Shown: positions 1-6,985 of the stretch, in pieces
Layout: each line of letters starts with the position of its first letter
How positions within the stretch are numbered: the stretch's first letter is position 1
Origin: CAYTSA01 sp964440345
GTDB taxonomy: Bacteria > Desulfobacterota > Desulfovibrionia > Desulfovibrionales > Desulfovibrionaceae
Length of the DNA: 38,874 bases
Direction: 5' to 3'
Assembly (NCBI GenBank): GCA_964440345.1
Contig: CAYTSA010000027.1
Location: 1 to 38,874 of the forward strand
The notes under the pieces: generated by a model
Database searches by the model: none
Told to the model about the DNA's origin: nothing
The model's input: the letters and a program-made list of their open reading frames with translations, nothing else
Position numbers and translations under genes: made by a program

Positions 1-312
1 GAGTACTAACCTGAGGCAACTCCTCCCTGACCTGTAGCCGGCTTGCTTGGTCAGCCTACGCAAAAGCTATATTCACAGGAGACGAGCGTCTAAAACAGAC
101 GATTATGTGAGATTAGTTTATATTTTGACAGGATAAGCGTATAAACCTGTTATAAGCAGAGCCTCCCCTTGTCTTTGAAAAGGTGGAAATGTGCAAAACA
201 GGGGTTTGTTCGGAAAGAGGCGGTGGATTCTGGCCATATGCCCGCCTTGACCAAAGCCGCGACGGCGCTGTATGCGTGAAGCACCTGCAACCTGAACAGT
301 CGGAGAATCGCC
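1..312. other. Intergenic left edge, no supported gene
   Basis: No convincing gene is seen here. A short open frame on the plus strand ends in TAG at 34-36 and could be the tail of a gene outside the window, but ten residues are too few to judge. A 5-bp hairpin (CGTCT at 87-91 with AGACG at 97-101) and a promoter-like pair further right are the only signals. The long minus-strand open frames across this stretch are antisense to the next gene and have no family resemblance. Confidence 0.5.
125..155 (+). promoter_or_regulatory. Possible sigma-70 promoter
   Basis: TTGACA at 125-130 is a perfect -35 hexamer; TTATAA at 150-155 can act as -10, but the 19-bp spacer is longer than the 17 bp optimum. 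It would give a leader of about 150 nt for the gene starting at 313. Confidence 0.3.
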
Positions 313-816
313 ATGGCCTCGCCCAAACGCATTGCCCAGTCCCTGCTCGCCTCCATTGACGACAAGAACGCTAAAGCCAAGGAATCCGCCCTGTATGAAA
401 TTAAGGAGTTGCGCAACGACTTGGCCGTGCTGGAAAAAATCCTGAATGGCAAACAACAGCAGGGCGACTTTTCCCCCATGAACGTGGTCCATGGCGCCTT
501 TGAAATATACCGCCACACCGCCTCCATCTTTGAAAACGCCGCCCTCTCCAGAGACATGGAAACCACTTTGGAACAGACCATGATCCGGTCCGAGCTGGAA
601 AAGCTGGGCGCCACGCTGCTGAAAAAACCTGAAGGCTGGCACTGGATATCCCCCCAGGGCGAGATGCACAAACTGGCCGACGCCGGCCAAGAGGAAAAGG
701 CCCTGGGAAAACTCAAGGACCTGAAATCTCCCCGGCGCAAGAAGACGGCGGCGAAGAAAACCGCCGTGAAAACAGAACCGGTCGGAATCGAACAACCTGC
801 TAATAAGGTTACCTAA
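313..816 (+). CDS. Conserved-looking protein of unknown function
   Basis: A 167-residue soluble protein that I do not recognise. The start is well placed: GGAGAATCGCC lies directly before the ATG. The N-terminal 60 residues are helical and charged (MASPKRIAQS onward). The centre carries Trp-rich text around GWHWISPQGE (residues 107-116). The last 30 residues are Lys/Arg-rich (RRKKTAAKKTAVKT), a tail typical of nucleic-acid contact, which is inference only. There is no signal peptide or membrane segment. It stands alone: the next gene begins 72 nt later behind its own promoter-like signal. Confidence 0.7.
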   Translation: MASPKRIAQSLLASIDDKNAKAKESALYEIKELRNDLAVLEKILNGKQQQGDFSPMNVVHGAFEIYRHTASIFENAALSRDMETTLEQTMIRSELEKLGATLLKKPEGWHWISPQGEMHKLADAGQEEKALGKLKDLKSPRRKKTAAKKTAVKTEPVGIEQPANKVT

Positions 817-851
817 AATATCATTAAGCCACAATAACAAGCATCGGCTTC

Positions 852-878
852 TTGACAACCATACCAACTCAGTATACT
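852..878 (+). promoter_or_regulatory. Promoter-like pair directly before the Cys/His-rich gene
   Basis: TTGACA at 852-857 and TATACT at 873-878 with a 15-bp spacer. Transcription would begin at about 885, only a few bases before the ATG at 889, so the message would be nearly leaderless; no Shine-Dalgarno sequence is visible there. Confidence 0.4.
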
Positions 879-888
879 TTATTGGCAC

Positions 889-1377
889 ATGAAGTCTCGC
901 ACCCTGATCATACCATCGCGCCGCAAGCGCTGGCTTTCTTTCGCCCTGGTTTGCGTCTTCGGGCTATCTCTCTTAGCTTCTGCGGCCGGCTACGCGCTGA
1001 CCTGCCTGGAGGATGACTGCCCTGCCTGCCGTGTGCAGGCAAAGGCGCATACGCCACAGCAGCACACCGGCGCATGCTGCGCTTCTGAACACGAGGCCCC
1101 CTCCGTTTCCCCCGGCGGCCACTGCGCCCAGGCCGCCCCGCAGCCGCCCTGTGACTGCGATTTTATGGTTGACGGGCTTGATCACCTGGGAACCTCTGCC
1201 TCCGGCGTTTCCATAGCGTCAGTTTCTCCGGCCTCCTCGGCCGCAGCCCTCGCCGCCCTGGTTCCTGCCGCGCGCCATGTCGGCGCAATATCTCGTTTTT
1301 TTTCCGTTCTACCGCCAGGCTCGCCGCCCGTATCCAGTCTTTCCCTGCATCGCCAGTCCGTTCTCCTGATCGTATAA
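889..1377 (+). CDS. Secreted Cys/His-rich small protein
   Basis: A 162-residue protein with a clear export signal: RRKR at 11-14, then a hydrophobic stretch to about residue 36 ending in Ala-Gly-Tyr-Ala. The mature part is rich in Cys (39, 44, 47, 63, 64, 79, 88, 90) and His (54, 59, 68, 78, 99), including a C-x4-C-x2-C start and a CDC motif, which suggests metal or disulfide chemistry in the periplasm. The C-terminal third is Ala/Ser/Pro-rich and low in complexity. I do not recognise the family. It sits 89 nt before the DUF2318-permease-ATPase genes on the same strand, so a role in the same metal-related system is a fair inference. The start lacks a ribosome-binding site. Confidence 0.6.
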   Translation: MKSRTLIIPSRRKRWLSFALVCVFGLSLLASAAGYALTCLEDDCPACRVQAKAHTPQQHTGACCASEHEAPSVSPGGHCAQAAPQPPCDCDFMVDGLDHLGTSASGVSIASVSPASSAAALAALVPAARHVGAISRFFSVLPPGSPPVSSLSLHRQSVLLIV

Positions 1378-1466
1378 TTCACGGTTCCTTCTGCTCAGCC
1401 GTACAGCACCGCCGCATTCAGCGGCCGTTTATTCACCGTGTATTATACATAACAAGGAGATATTCC

Positions 1467-1925
1467 ATGAAATCCATTCGCCTCGTTACTGTTCTCGCCC
1501 TGTGTCTTCTGGCCCTTTCACTGGCCCTGCAGGCCCAGGCCTTCAGCATCTTCGGAAAATTCCAGACTGTCGCCCCAGACCAAAACGGCGTGGCGGCTAT
1601 TCCCGTGGACCAAGTCAATGACGGCAAGGCCCATTACTTCAAATATATGGCTGACGGCAAAGAAATCCGTTTCTTTCTGATCAAAAGCAAAGACGGCGTC
1701 ATCCGCGCCGCTTTTGACGCCTGCGATGTATGCTACCGCTCGCGCAAAGGCTACTCCCAGTCCGGCGACTATATGGTATGCAACAACTGCGGCATGCGCT
1801 TTCACTCCACGCGCATCAACGTGGTCAAGGGCGGCTGCAACCCCTCGCCCCTGCGCCGAGTAAAGAAAGACGGCCAGATGCTGATCACAAAACAGGACAT
1901 TCTTTCCGGCGCGCGCTACTTCTAG
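1467..1925 (+). CDS. DUF2318 family periplasmic protein
   Basis: A 152-residue exported protein (signal peptide 1-25, ending AQA) with the DUF2318 signature: C86-D-V-C89-Y, then G-Y-x-Q-x-G-D-Y-M-V-C105-N-N-C108-G, and the GGC124-NPSPL box. The two CxxC pairs and the extra Cys are typical of the family, which is found beside FTR1-type iron permeases and in the Campylobacter P19 and E. coli Fet loci, and is thought to take part in periplasmic iron or electron handling. The start is fixed by AAGGAG about 8 nt upstream. It is followed after 9 nt by the FtsX-type permease, so the genes are likely co-transcribed. Sure of the family; the biochemical role is not settled. Confidence 0.85.
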   Translation: MKSIRLVTVLALCLLALSLALQAQAFSIFGKFQTVAPDQNGVAAIPVDQVNDGKAHYFKYMADGKEIRFFLIKSKDGVIRAAFDACDVCYRSRKGYSQSGDYMVCNNCGMRFHSTRINVVKGGCNPSPLRRVKKDGQMLITKQDILSGARYF

Positions 1926-1934
1926 GGGGGCTCC

Positions 1935-3098
1935 ATGAACATACTGACCATTCCCTTTCGCAGCGCACGGCAGAAGCCCCTGCGCTTCATGCTCCTGCTA
2001 ACGGTGTTTACCCTGGGCGTCAGCTCCATTGTCGGCCTGCAGACCGTCTCCAAAGAGGTGGGCCATTCCATGGAGCAGAAACTGACCTCATACGGGGCGA
2101 ACATCCTCATTACACCCACAACCGAAACCCTGACTGTGAGTTACGGCGGCTTTGACATGGGGAACATGCTCTATGAAATGCGCTACCTGCCGGAAGCCGA
2201 GACTGTGCAGAGCATTCGTTCCATTGGGCACAAGGACCGGCTAGCCGCAGTGGCGCCCAAGCTGGTCTCCATGGCCCAGGTGAACGGCAAAGCCGTGGGC
2301 GTGGTGGGCGTACGTTGGGACCAGGAGCTGAACCTGAAGAGCTTCTGGACTGTAGACGGCCGCTACCCTGAGAACGCCGACGACCTTATCGCTGGCGCTG
2401 AGGCGGCCAGAGCACTGCACCTGGCTCCTGGCGTCACGCTCCGGCTGCTTGGGGGCGACTTTGTCGTGGCCGGCGTTCTGGCCCCCACTGGAGGCGAGGA
2501 CGACAAGGTGTTGTTTACCGAGCTGGGAACACTGCAAAGCCTTACCAGCCGGCCGAACCAGGTGAACTACGTGGAAGCTGCTGCCCTGTGCTCTGGCTGC
2601 CCTATCGACGACATCACCAGCCAGATGGCCTCGGTGCTCCAGGGAGTGGACATCAAGGCCCTGCAGTCGGTCATCAAACAGCGCATGTTCTCCATCAACT
2701 TTGTGCAGCAGCTGGCCATGGCCGTGGGTTTGGTCATCCTGGTCACAGCCTGCGCCATGGTAGGACTGTCCATGCTCTCTGCAGTAAACGAACGCAAGCG
2801 GGAAATCGGCTTGCTGCGCTGCCTGGGTTATGGCAAGGGCCGGGTGTTCCTGGTTTTCTGCGTTGAGGCCCTTGCCCTGGGCTGTCTGTCCGGCGCGTTG
2901 GGCTACAGCGCCGGCCTGGGTCTCAGCGAGCAGGTCCTCGTCTCATTGGACGTTGCTGAAAGTACTTCAGTGGCTTTTGACCCGCTCATGCTGATCCTTT
3001 GCGCGGGCGCGATGGCGGCCTTGTCCGCCCTGTCCGCAGCCATCCCGTCCTGGAAAGCTTCCCGGGTGGACCCCGCCCAAGCCGTCATATCCGTTTAA
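1935..3098 (+). CDS. ABC transporter permease, FtsX/MacB type
   Basis: A 387-residue inner-membrane protein with the FtsX/MacB layout: one N-terminal membrane segment (about 15-40), a periplasmic domain of about 220 residues, and three C-terminal segments (about 255-285, 305-335, 350-375) with the conserved cytoplasmic ERKREIGLLRCLGYGKGRV loop. A periplasmic CSGC pair sits in the extracytoplasmic domain. The start follows a GGGGG ribosome-binding site. It lies between the DUF2318 gene and the ATPase gene, 29 nt before the latter. Proteins of this class move or act on periplasmic substrates instead of translocating ions through the membrane; in Fet/P19-type loci they occur as one or two permeases beside DUF2318. 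Here there is one. Confidence 0.88.
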   Translation: MNILTIPFRSARQKPLRFMLLLTVFTLGVSSIVGLQTVSKEVGHSMEQKLTSYGANILITPTTETLTVSYGGFDMGNMLYEMRYLPEAETVQSIRSIGHKDRLAAVAPKLVSMAQVNGKAVGVVGVRWDQELNLKSFWTVDGRYPENADDLIAGAEAARALHLAPGVTLRLLGGDFVVAGVLAPTGGEDDKVLFTELGTLQSLTSRPNQVNYVEAAALCSGCPIDDITSQMASVLQGVDIKALQSVIKQRMFSINFVQQLAMAVGLVILVTACAMVGLSMLSAVNERKREIGLLRCLGYGKGRVFLVFCVEALALGCLSGALGYSAGLGLSEQVLVSLDVAESTSVAFDPLMLILCAGAMAALSALSAAIPSWKASRVDPAQAVISV

Positions 3099-3127
3099 CA
3101 CAGCAAAAACTTCGCAAGGAGAACCTC

Positions 3128-3796
3128 ATGCTGAACGCACAGAACATAGACAAGTCCTTCGCATCAGCCAACGGGCCCGTGCCCGTGCTTAAAAACGTCT
3201 CTCTCACCATGGCGCCCGGGGAGTTTATCTCTATAGTGGGCCGTTCCGGCTCTGGCAAGACCACTCTGCTCAACGTGCTCTCCACCCTGCTCACCCCGGA
3301 CGCTGGAGAGCTTTTCTACGGGGACAGAAATCTGGCCGCCCTGAGCAACAGCCAGCGGGACCGGCTGCGCCGGGAGACCTTTGCCATGATCTTCCAATTC
3401 CACCATCTGCTACCCTACCTCACGGCGCTAGAAAACACCGTGCTGCCCAACATGAAAGGCATAAAGCCGGTCTCGCGGTCTATACTCGGCCAGGCCCGGG
3501 AATGTCTGGTCCGGGTGGGCTTGGAAGGCAAGGAGAACCGGCTGCCGGCCAAGCTTTCCGGCGGAGAGCAGCAACGGGTGGCCATAGCCCGGGCTCTGGC
3601 TGCCGGCACGCAGGTGCTCTTTGCTGACGAACCCACGGGCAACCTGGACAAGAACACCGGCCGCAGCGTCATGGAGCTGCTCCAGCAATTGCACGGCGAG
3701 GGCCTTTCCATTGTCATGGTCACCCATGACGAAACCTTTGCCGCCTGCGCCGACCGGGTGCTGGAGATGGAGGACGGCTGCATGCTGCGACAATAG
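3128..3796 (+). CDS. ABC transporter ATPase, LolD/MacB type
   Basis: A 222-residue ATPase complete in all motifs: Walker A GRSGSGKTT (38-46), Q-loop FQFHH (90-93), signature LSGGEQQR (143-150), Walker B VLFADE (163-168) and the H-loop His200. Size and sequence match the LolD/FtsE/MacB group that pairs with FtsX-type permeases. The start chosen is the ATG at 3128, preceded by AAGGAG; an open frame extends further upstream but overlaps the permease gene. It energises the permease encoded just upstream. Just at its stop codon an 11-bp sequence is tandemly duplicated (3788-3798 and 3799-3809). Confidence 0.92.
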   Translation: MLNAQNIDKSFASANGPVPVLKNVSLTMAPGEFISIVGRSGSGKTTLLNVLSTLLTPDAGELFYGDRNLAALSNSQRDRLRRETFAMIFQFHHLLPYLTALENTVLPNMKGIKPVSRSILGQARECLVRVGLEGKENRLPAKLSGGEQQRVAIARALAAGTQVLFADEPTGNLDKNTGRSVMELLQQLHGEGLSIVMVTHDETFAACADRVLEMEDGCMLRQ

Positions 3797-3811
3797 CACG
3801 ACAATAGCATT

Positions 3812-3867
3812 TAGCAGATAACGGCCACACAGCAGATGACGCAGATATCACGCAGATTTGCACAGAT
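3812..3867. repeat. GCAGAT-type intergenic repeat
   Basis: The hexamer GCAGAT recurs at 3814, 3832, 3841 and 3852, with a variant ACAGAT at 3862. The 16-mer GCAGATGACGCAGATA at 3832-3847 is found again identically at 27122-27137. It resembles degenerate (A/G)CAGAT-type intergenic repeats seen in many bacteria. The whole 3797-4055 gap holds no gene. Confidence 0.6.
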
Positions 3868-4055
3868 ACAGGGTGAGGTATTCGTAGTGCTCTGCGGGCA
3901 TCCGCTGCATCTGCTGTGTCTTAGCAACCACTCTTTCTCTCGTCCTTTCTTTCACATTATTGCATTCACCTCACCTCTGTGGGATACAACGTCATAGAGA
4001 GAGAACCGTCTACATTTTCGCTTTTATGAACGTAGAACCACTTGGGGAGCTGTGC

Positions 4056-5852
4056 ATGCAGGAGCTGGCGTTCACTTATGAAATGGGGCTGGTGCTTTGT
4101 ATCGTGGCCGGCGTTACAGTGCTGTTCATTACAGAATGGGTGCGGGTAGACGTGGCCGCGATCATGGCCATGGTAACTCTGCCCATTCTGGGCCTTATCG
4201 ACAGCCGGGAGGCTTTTGCCGGCCTGTCGTCAACAGCTGTGGTCTCCATCATTGCGGTGATCATCATCGGCAGGGGGCTGGATCACTCCGGCGTCATCAC
4301 CCGCGGCGTCAACCCTATCATGAAGGCTGCGGGCAATAGCAAAAAACGCGTCATCATCCTATTATCCTTAACCATCAGCGTCATTTCCAGCTTCATGCAG
4401 AACGTGGGCGCAGCAGCATTGTTTCTGCCCGCGCTCAAACGAATGAGCAGCCAGGGCGGCATGCCATTGCCGCAGTTGCTCATGCCTGTGGCCTTTGCAG
4501 CCATTCTGGGCGGCACCATTACCCTGGTGGGCTCCAGTCCCTTGATCATGCTCAACGACCTCATCCGGCCCATGGGTTTGGAACCGTTTAGCCTGTTTTC
4601 AGTTACGCCCATCGGCATGATCCTTGTCGTGACAGGCATCGTCTACTTTCTTCTGTTCGGCGAAAAACTGCTGCCCACAGACGGTAAAAGCGGCAAAGAA
4701 GGTGAAAAAGACCTCAGCCCCATAACCTATTACCCCGAACTGGACGGCCCCTTTGAGCTGCACTATCCGGCGGACAAAGAACCGTTGCGCATCGCCACGT
4801 TGTGCAACTATCACAATGTCCACACCGTGGCTATGCACCAGCCTGGGGACAAGCACAAGCTGCTGCCGCCAGACCGGGAAATGCCCATTCATCCTGGCTC
4901 GGACATAGCTGTGTACGCCAGCAGGGAACATGTAGAACATTTTTGCCAAGAGACCGGCATGGTGCTGAAGCCGGAGCTGGACATCTTCAGCGAGGACCTG
5001 TCGCCGTCAGTGGCTGGGGTGGTGGAGGCGGTTGTTCCCTCACGCTCGTCGTTTATTGGCAAGACCCTGGGTGAAATCCGGCCGCGGCACAACTTTCTTA
5101 TCACACCCCTGGCCGCCTCCCGGGAGGACAAGACGCAGTATATAAACCTCATGGACACTCAATTGCATCCAGGCATGACCTTGCTGATGCACGGCGCATG
5201 GGACCGTTTTCACGCCATGCGGCCCAAACGGGACCTGGTGTTTGTCCAGCGCATCACTGACGAATATGCTGACCCGGCCAAGGCTGCGGCCGCCTTTGGC
5301 AGCTTCTTGCTGGCCACCTTGCTGGTTATTTTCTCCGGCCTTAACCTGGCCGTATGCCTTATGACCGGCGCGCTGGGCATGATCCTCACCCGCGTACTGA
5401 CCATAGATGAAGCATACCGCGGCGTAGACTGGCGCACTGTCTTTTTGCTGGGCGGGCTTATCCCCTTGGGAACAGCCATGCAAAACACTGGCGCAGCGTC
5501 GTGGCTGGCGCACAACATTCTCAGCGTGTTGGGATCACCCCCTGCGCCAGTCTTCTATTTTGTGCTCGGATTACTGACGACGGTGCTCACGCTGGTGGTC
5601 TCCAACGTTGGCGCCACTGTGCTGCTGGTTCCCCTGGCTGTGGACATGGCCATATTCAGCGGCGCAGACCCGCGCATGGCGGCCATGGTGGTGGGCCTGG
5701 CTGCGTCCAACTCGTTCATACTACCTACCCACCAAGTAAACGCGCTATACATGGGCCCCGGCAAGTACTCCACCATGGACTACATGCGGGCTGGCCTGCC
5801 CATGACTGTGCTCTTTCTGGTGGTGCTTACGGTGTGGATGAGCATTTTTTAG
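4056..5852 (+). CDS. SLC13/DASS-type permease with RCK_C domains
   Basis: A 598-residue inner-membrane transporter of the ion-transporter superfamily. About five membrane segments (10-200) carry the first hairpin motif GSSPLIMLND (159-168). A soluble insert of about 200 residues (205-400) contains two TrkA-C/RCK_C-like units (around 235-300 and 315-395). A second membrane half (410-598) carries SNVGATVLLVPLA (516-528) and the LPTHQVNALYMGPG loop (556-569). This architecture is known from putative sulfate or dicarboxylate permeases; the substrate cannot be read from the sequence. The start at 4056 is preferred because GGGGAG lies 6 nt upstream; an in-frame ATG at 4026 lacks a ribosome-binding site. 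It is monocistronic and convergent with cheB. Confidence 0.85.
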   Translation: MQELAFTYEMGLVLCIVAGVTVLFITEWVRVDVAAIMAMVTLPILGLIDSREAFAGLSSTAVVSIIAVIIIGRGLDHSGVITRGVNPIMKAAGNSKKRVIILLSLTISVISSFMQNVGAAALFLPALKRMSSQGGMPLPQLLMPVAFAAILGGTITLVGSSPLIMLNDLIRPMGLEPFSLFSVTPIGMILVVTGIVYFLLFGEKLLPTDGKSGKEGEKDLSPITYYPELDGPFELHYPADKEPLRIATLCNYHNVHTVAMHQPGDKHKLLPPDREMPIHPGSDIAVYASREHVEHFCQETGMVLKPELDIFSEDLSPSVAGVVEAVVPSRSSFIGKTLGEIRPRHNFLITPLAASREDKTQYINLMDTQLHPGMTLLMHGAWDRFHAMRPKRDLVFVQRITDEYADPAKAAAAFGSFLLATLLVIFSGLNLAVCLMTGALGMILTRVLTIDEAYRGVDWRTVFLLGGLIPLGTAMQNTGAASWLAHNILSVLGSPPAPVFYFVLGLLTTVLTLVVSNVGATVLLVPLAVDMAIFSGADPRMAAMVVGLAASNSFILPTHQVNALYMGPGKYSTMDYMRAGLPMTVLFLVVLTVWMSIF

Positions 5853-5910
5853 AGCATCTTACGCACACAGGCCGGGACAACGTAAGGCTGACCAGGCACG
5901 CCGCCGGGCC

Positions 5911-6981
5911 TTAGCCGCAGGCTTTGACCACGGCCATGGCCAGGTCTTGCAGGGGCAAACTCTTGTCCACGCCGCCTGCCTTTACCGCTTCCTGGGGCAT
6001 GCCGTAGACCACGCAGGTGGCCTCATCCTGGGCGATGGTGTGCGCGCCGGCGTCGTGCATCTCCTTCATTCCCTGGGCGCCGTCGTCGCCCATGCCGGTC
6101 ATGATGACGCCCACGGCGTTTTTGCCAGCGTAACGCGCCGCAGAGCGGAACAGCACGTCCACTGAAGGCCGGTGGCGGCTGACCAGGGGGCCGTCCTTAA
6201 TCTCCACATAATAGCGGGCGCCGCTGCGTTTGAGCAGCATGTGCTTGTTGCCCGGGGCGACAAGGGCCTGGCCGCGGAGCATGGTGTCCCCGTCGGCGGC
6301 TTCCTTGACGGTTATTTGGCAGGTCGTGTCCAGCCGCTGGGCAAAAGCAGCGGTAAATTTTTCCGGCATGTGCTGGACAATGGCAATGGCCGGGCTATTG
6401 CGGGGCATGGCCTCCAGGTAAACTTTCAGAGCCTCGGTTCCCCCCGTTGAAGCGCCAACCACGTTCACTCGCTCGGTAGTCTGGACCATGGCCTTGCCGG
6501 GCGGCCCGGGGATAACGGCGTCAGCCCCCAGCTTAGGCTGGACCTCCATGGCTTTTTTGGGTTTTACCTTGCGCAAGTTGGCGCGGCCTGCAGCTTTTAC
6601 TGCATCACAAATGCGTATGCGCGACTCCTGCAAGAACTGCTTGGCGCCCACTTTGGGCTTGGTGATGATGTCAACAGCGCCATATTCCAACGCTTTGAGG
6701 GTGGTCTCAGCCCCGGTTTCAGTCAGGGTGGAGCAGATGACCACCGGGATAGGCCGCTGAGTCATGATCTTGCGCAGAAAGGTAATGCCGTCCATACGCG
6801 GCATTTCCACGTCCAGGGAAATCACGTCTGGGACGATGGTTTCCATTTTCTTGGCGGCGGCAAAGGGATCGGCCGCTGCGCCCACAATTTCAATCTCCGG
6901 GTCTGAGGAAAGCACGTCCGTCAAGGTCTGACGCACAAGCGCCGAATCATCAACAATCAGGACTTTTATCTTGCCGGGCAA
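5911..6981 (-). CDS. cheB: Chemotaxis methylesterase/deamidase CheB
   Basis: A 356-residue two-domain protein. The receiver domain (3-125) has acidic pocket D11-D12 and phospho-acceptor D57 in SLDVEMPRMDG. The methylesterase domain (170-355) carries the catalytic triad S178 (GASTGG), H204 (VQHMPEKF) and D300 (TGMGDDG). It removes methyl groups from chemoreceptors and deamidates them when phosphorylated by CheA. The start codon is TTG, with GGAGG 8 nt upstream; the only nearby ATG is out of frame. It follows cheA by 4 nt and is clearly in the same operon. No CheR is in the window. Confidence 0.95.
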   Translation of the reverse strand: MPGKIKVLIVDDSALVRQTLTDVLSSDPEIEIVGAAADPFAAAKKMETIVPDVISLDVEMPRMDGITFLRKIMTQRPIPVVICSTLTETGAETTLKALEYGAVDIITKPKVGAKQFLQESRIRICDAVKAAGRANLRKVKPKKAMEVQPKLGADAVIPGPPGKAMVQTTERVNVVGASTGGTEALKVYLEAMPRNSPAIAIVQHMPEKFTAAFAQRLDTTCQITVKEAADGDTMLRGQALVAPGNKHMLLKRSGARYYVEIKDGPLVSRHRPSVDVLFRSAARYAGKNAVGVIMTGMGDDGAQGMKEMHDAGAHTIAQDEATCVVYGMPQEAVKAGGVDKSLPLQDLAMAVVKACG

Positions 6982-6985
6982 GTCA

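Noticed and set aside
1..120. SRP RNA, 6S RNA or 5S rRNA at the left edge
   Set aside because: None of the conserved cores of these RNAs is present.
118..888. 256-residue minus-strand frame
   Set aside because: Antisense to the better-supported plus-strand gene at 313-816, which has a ribosome-binding site; the translation shows no family features.
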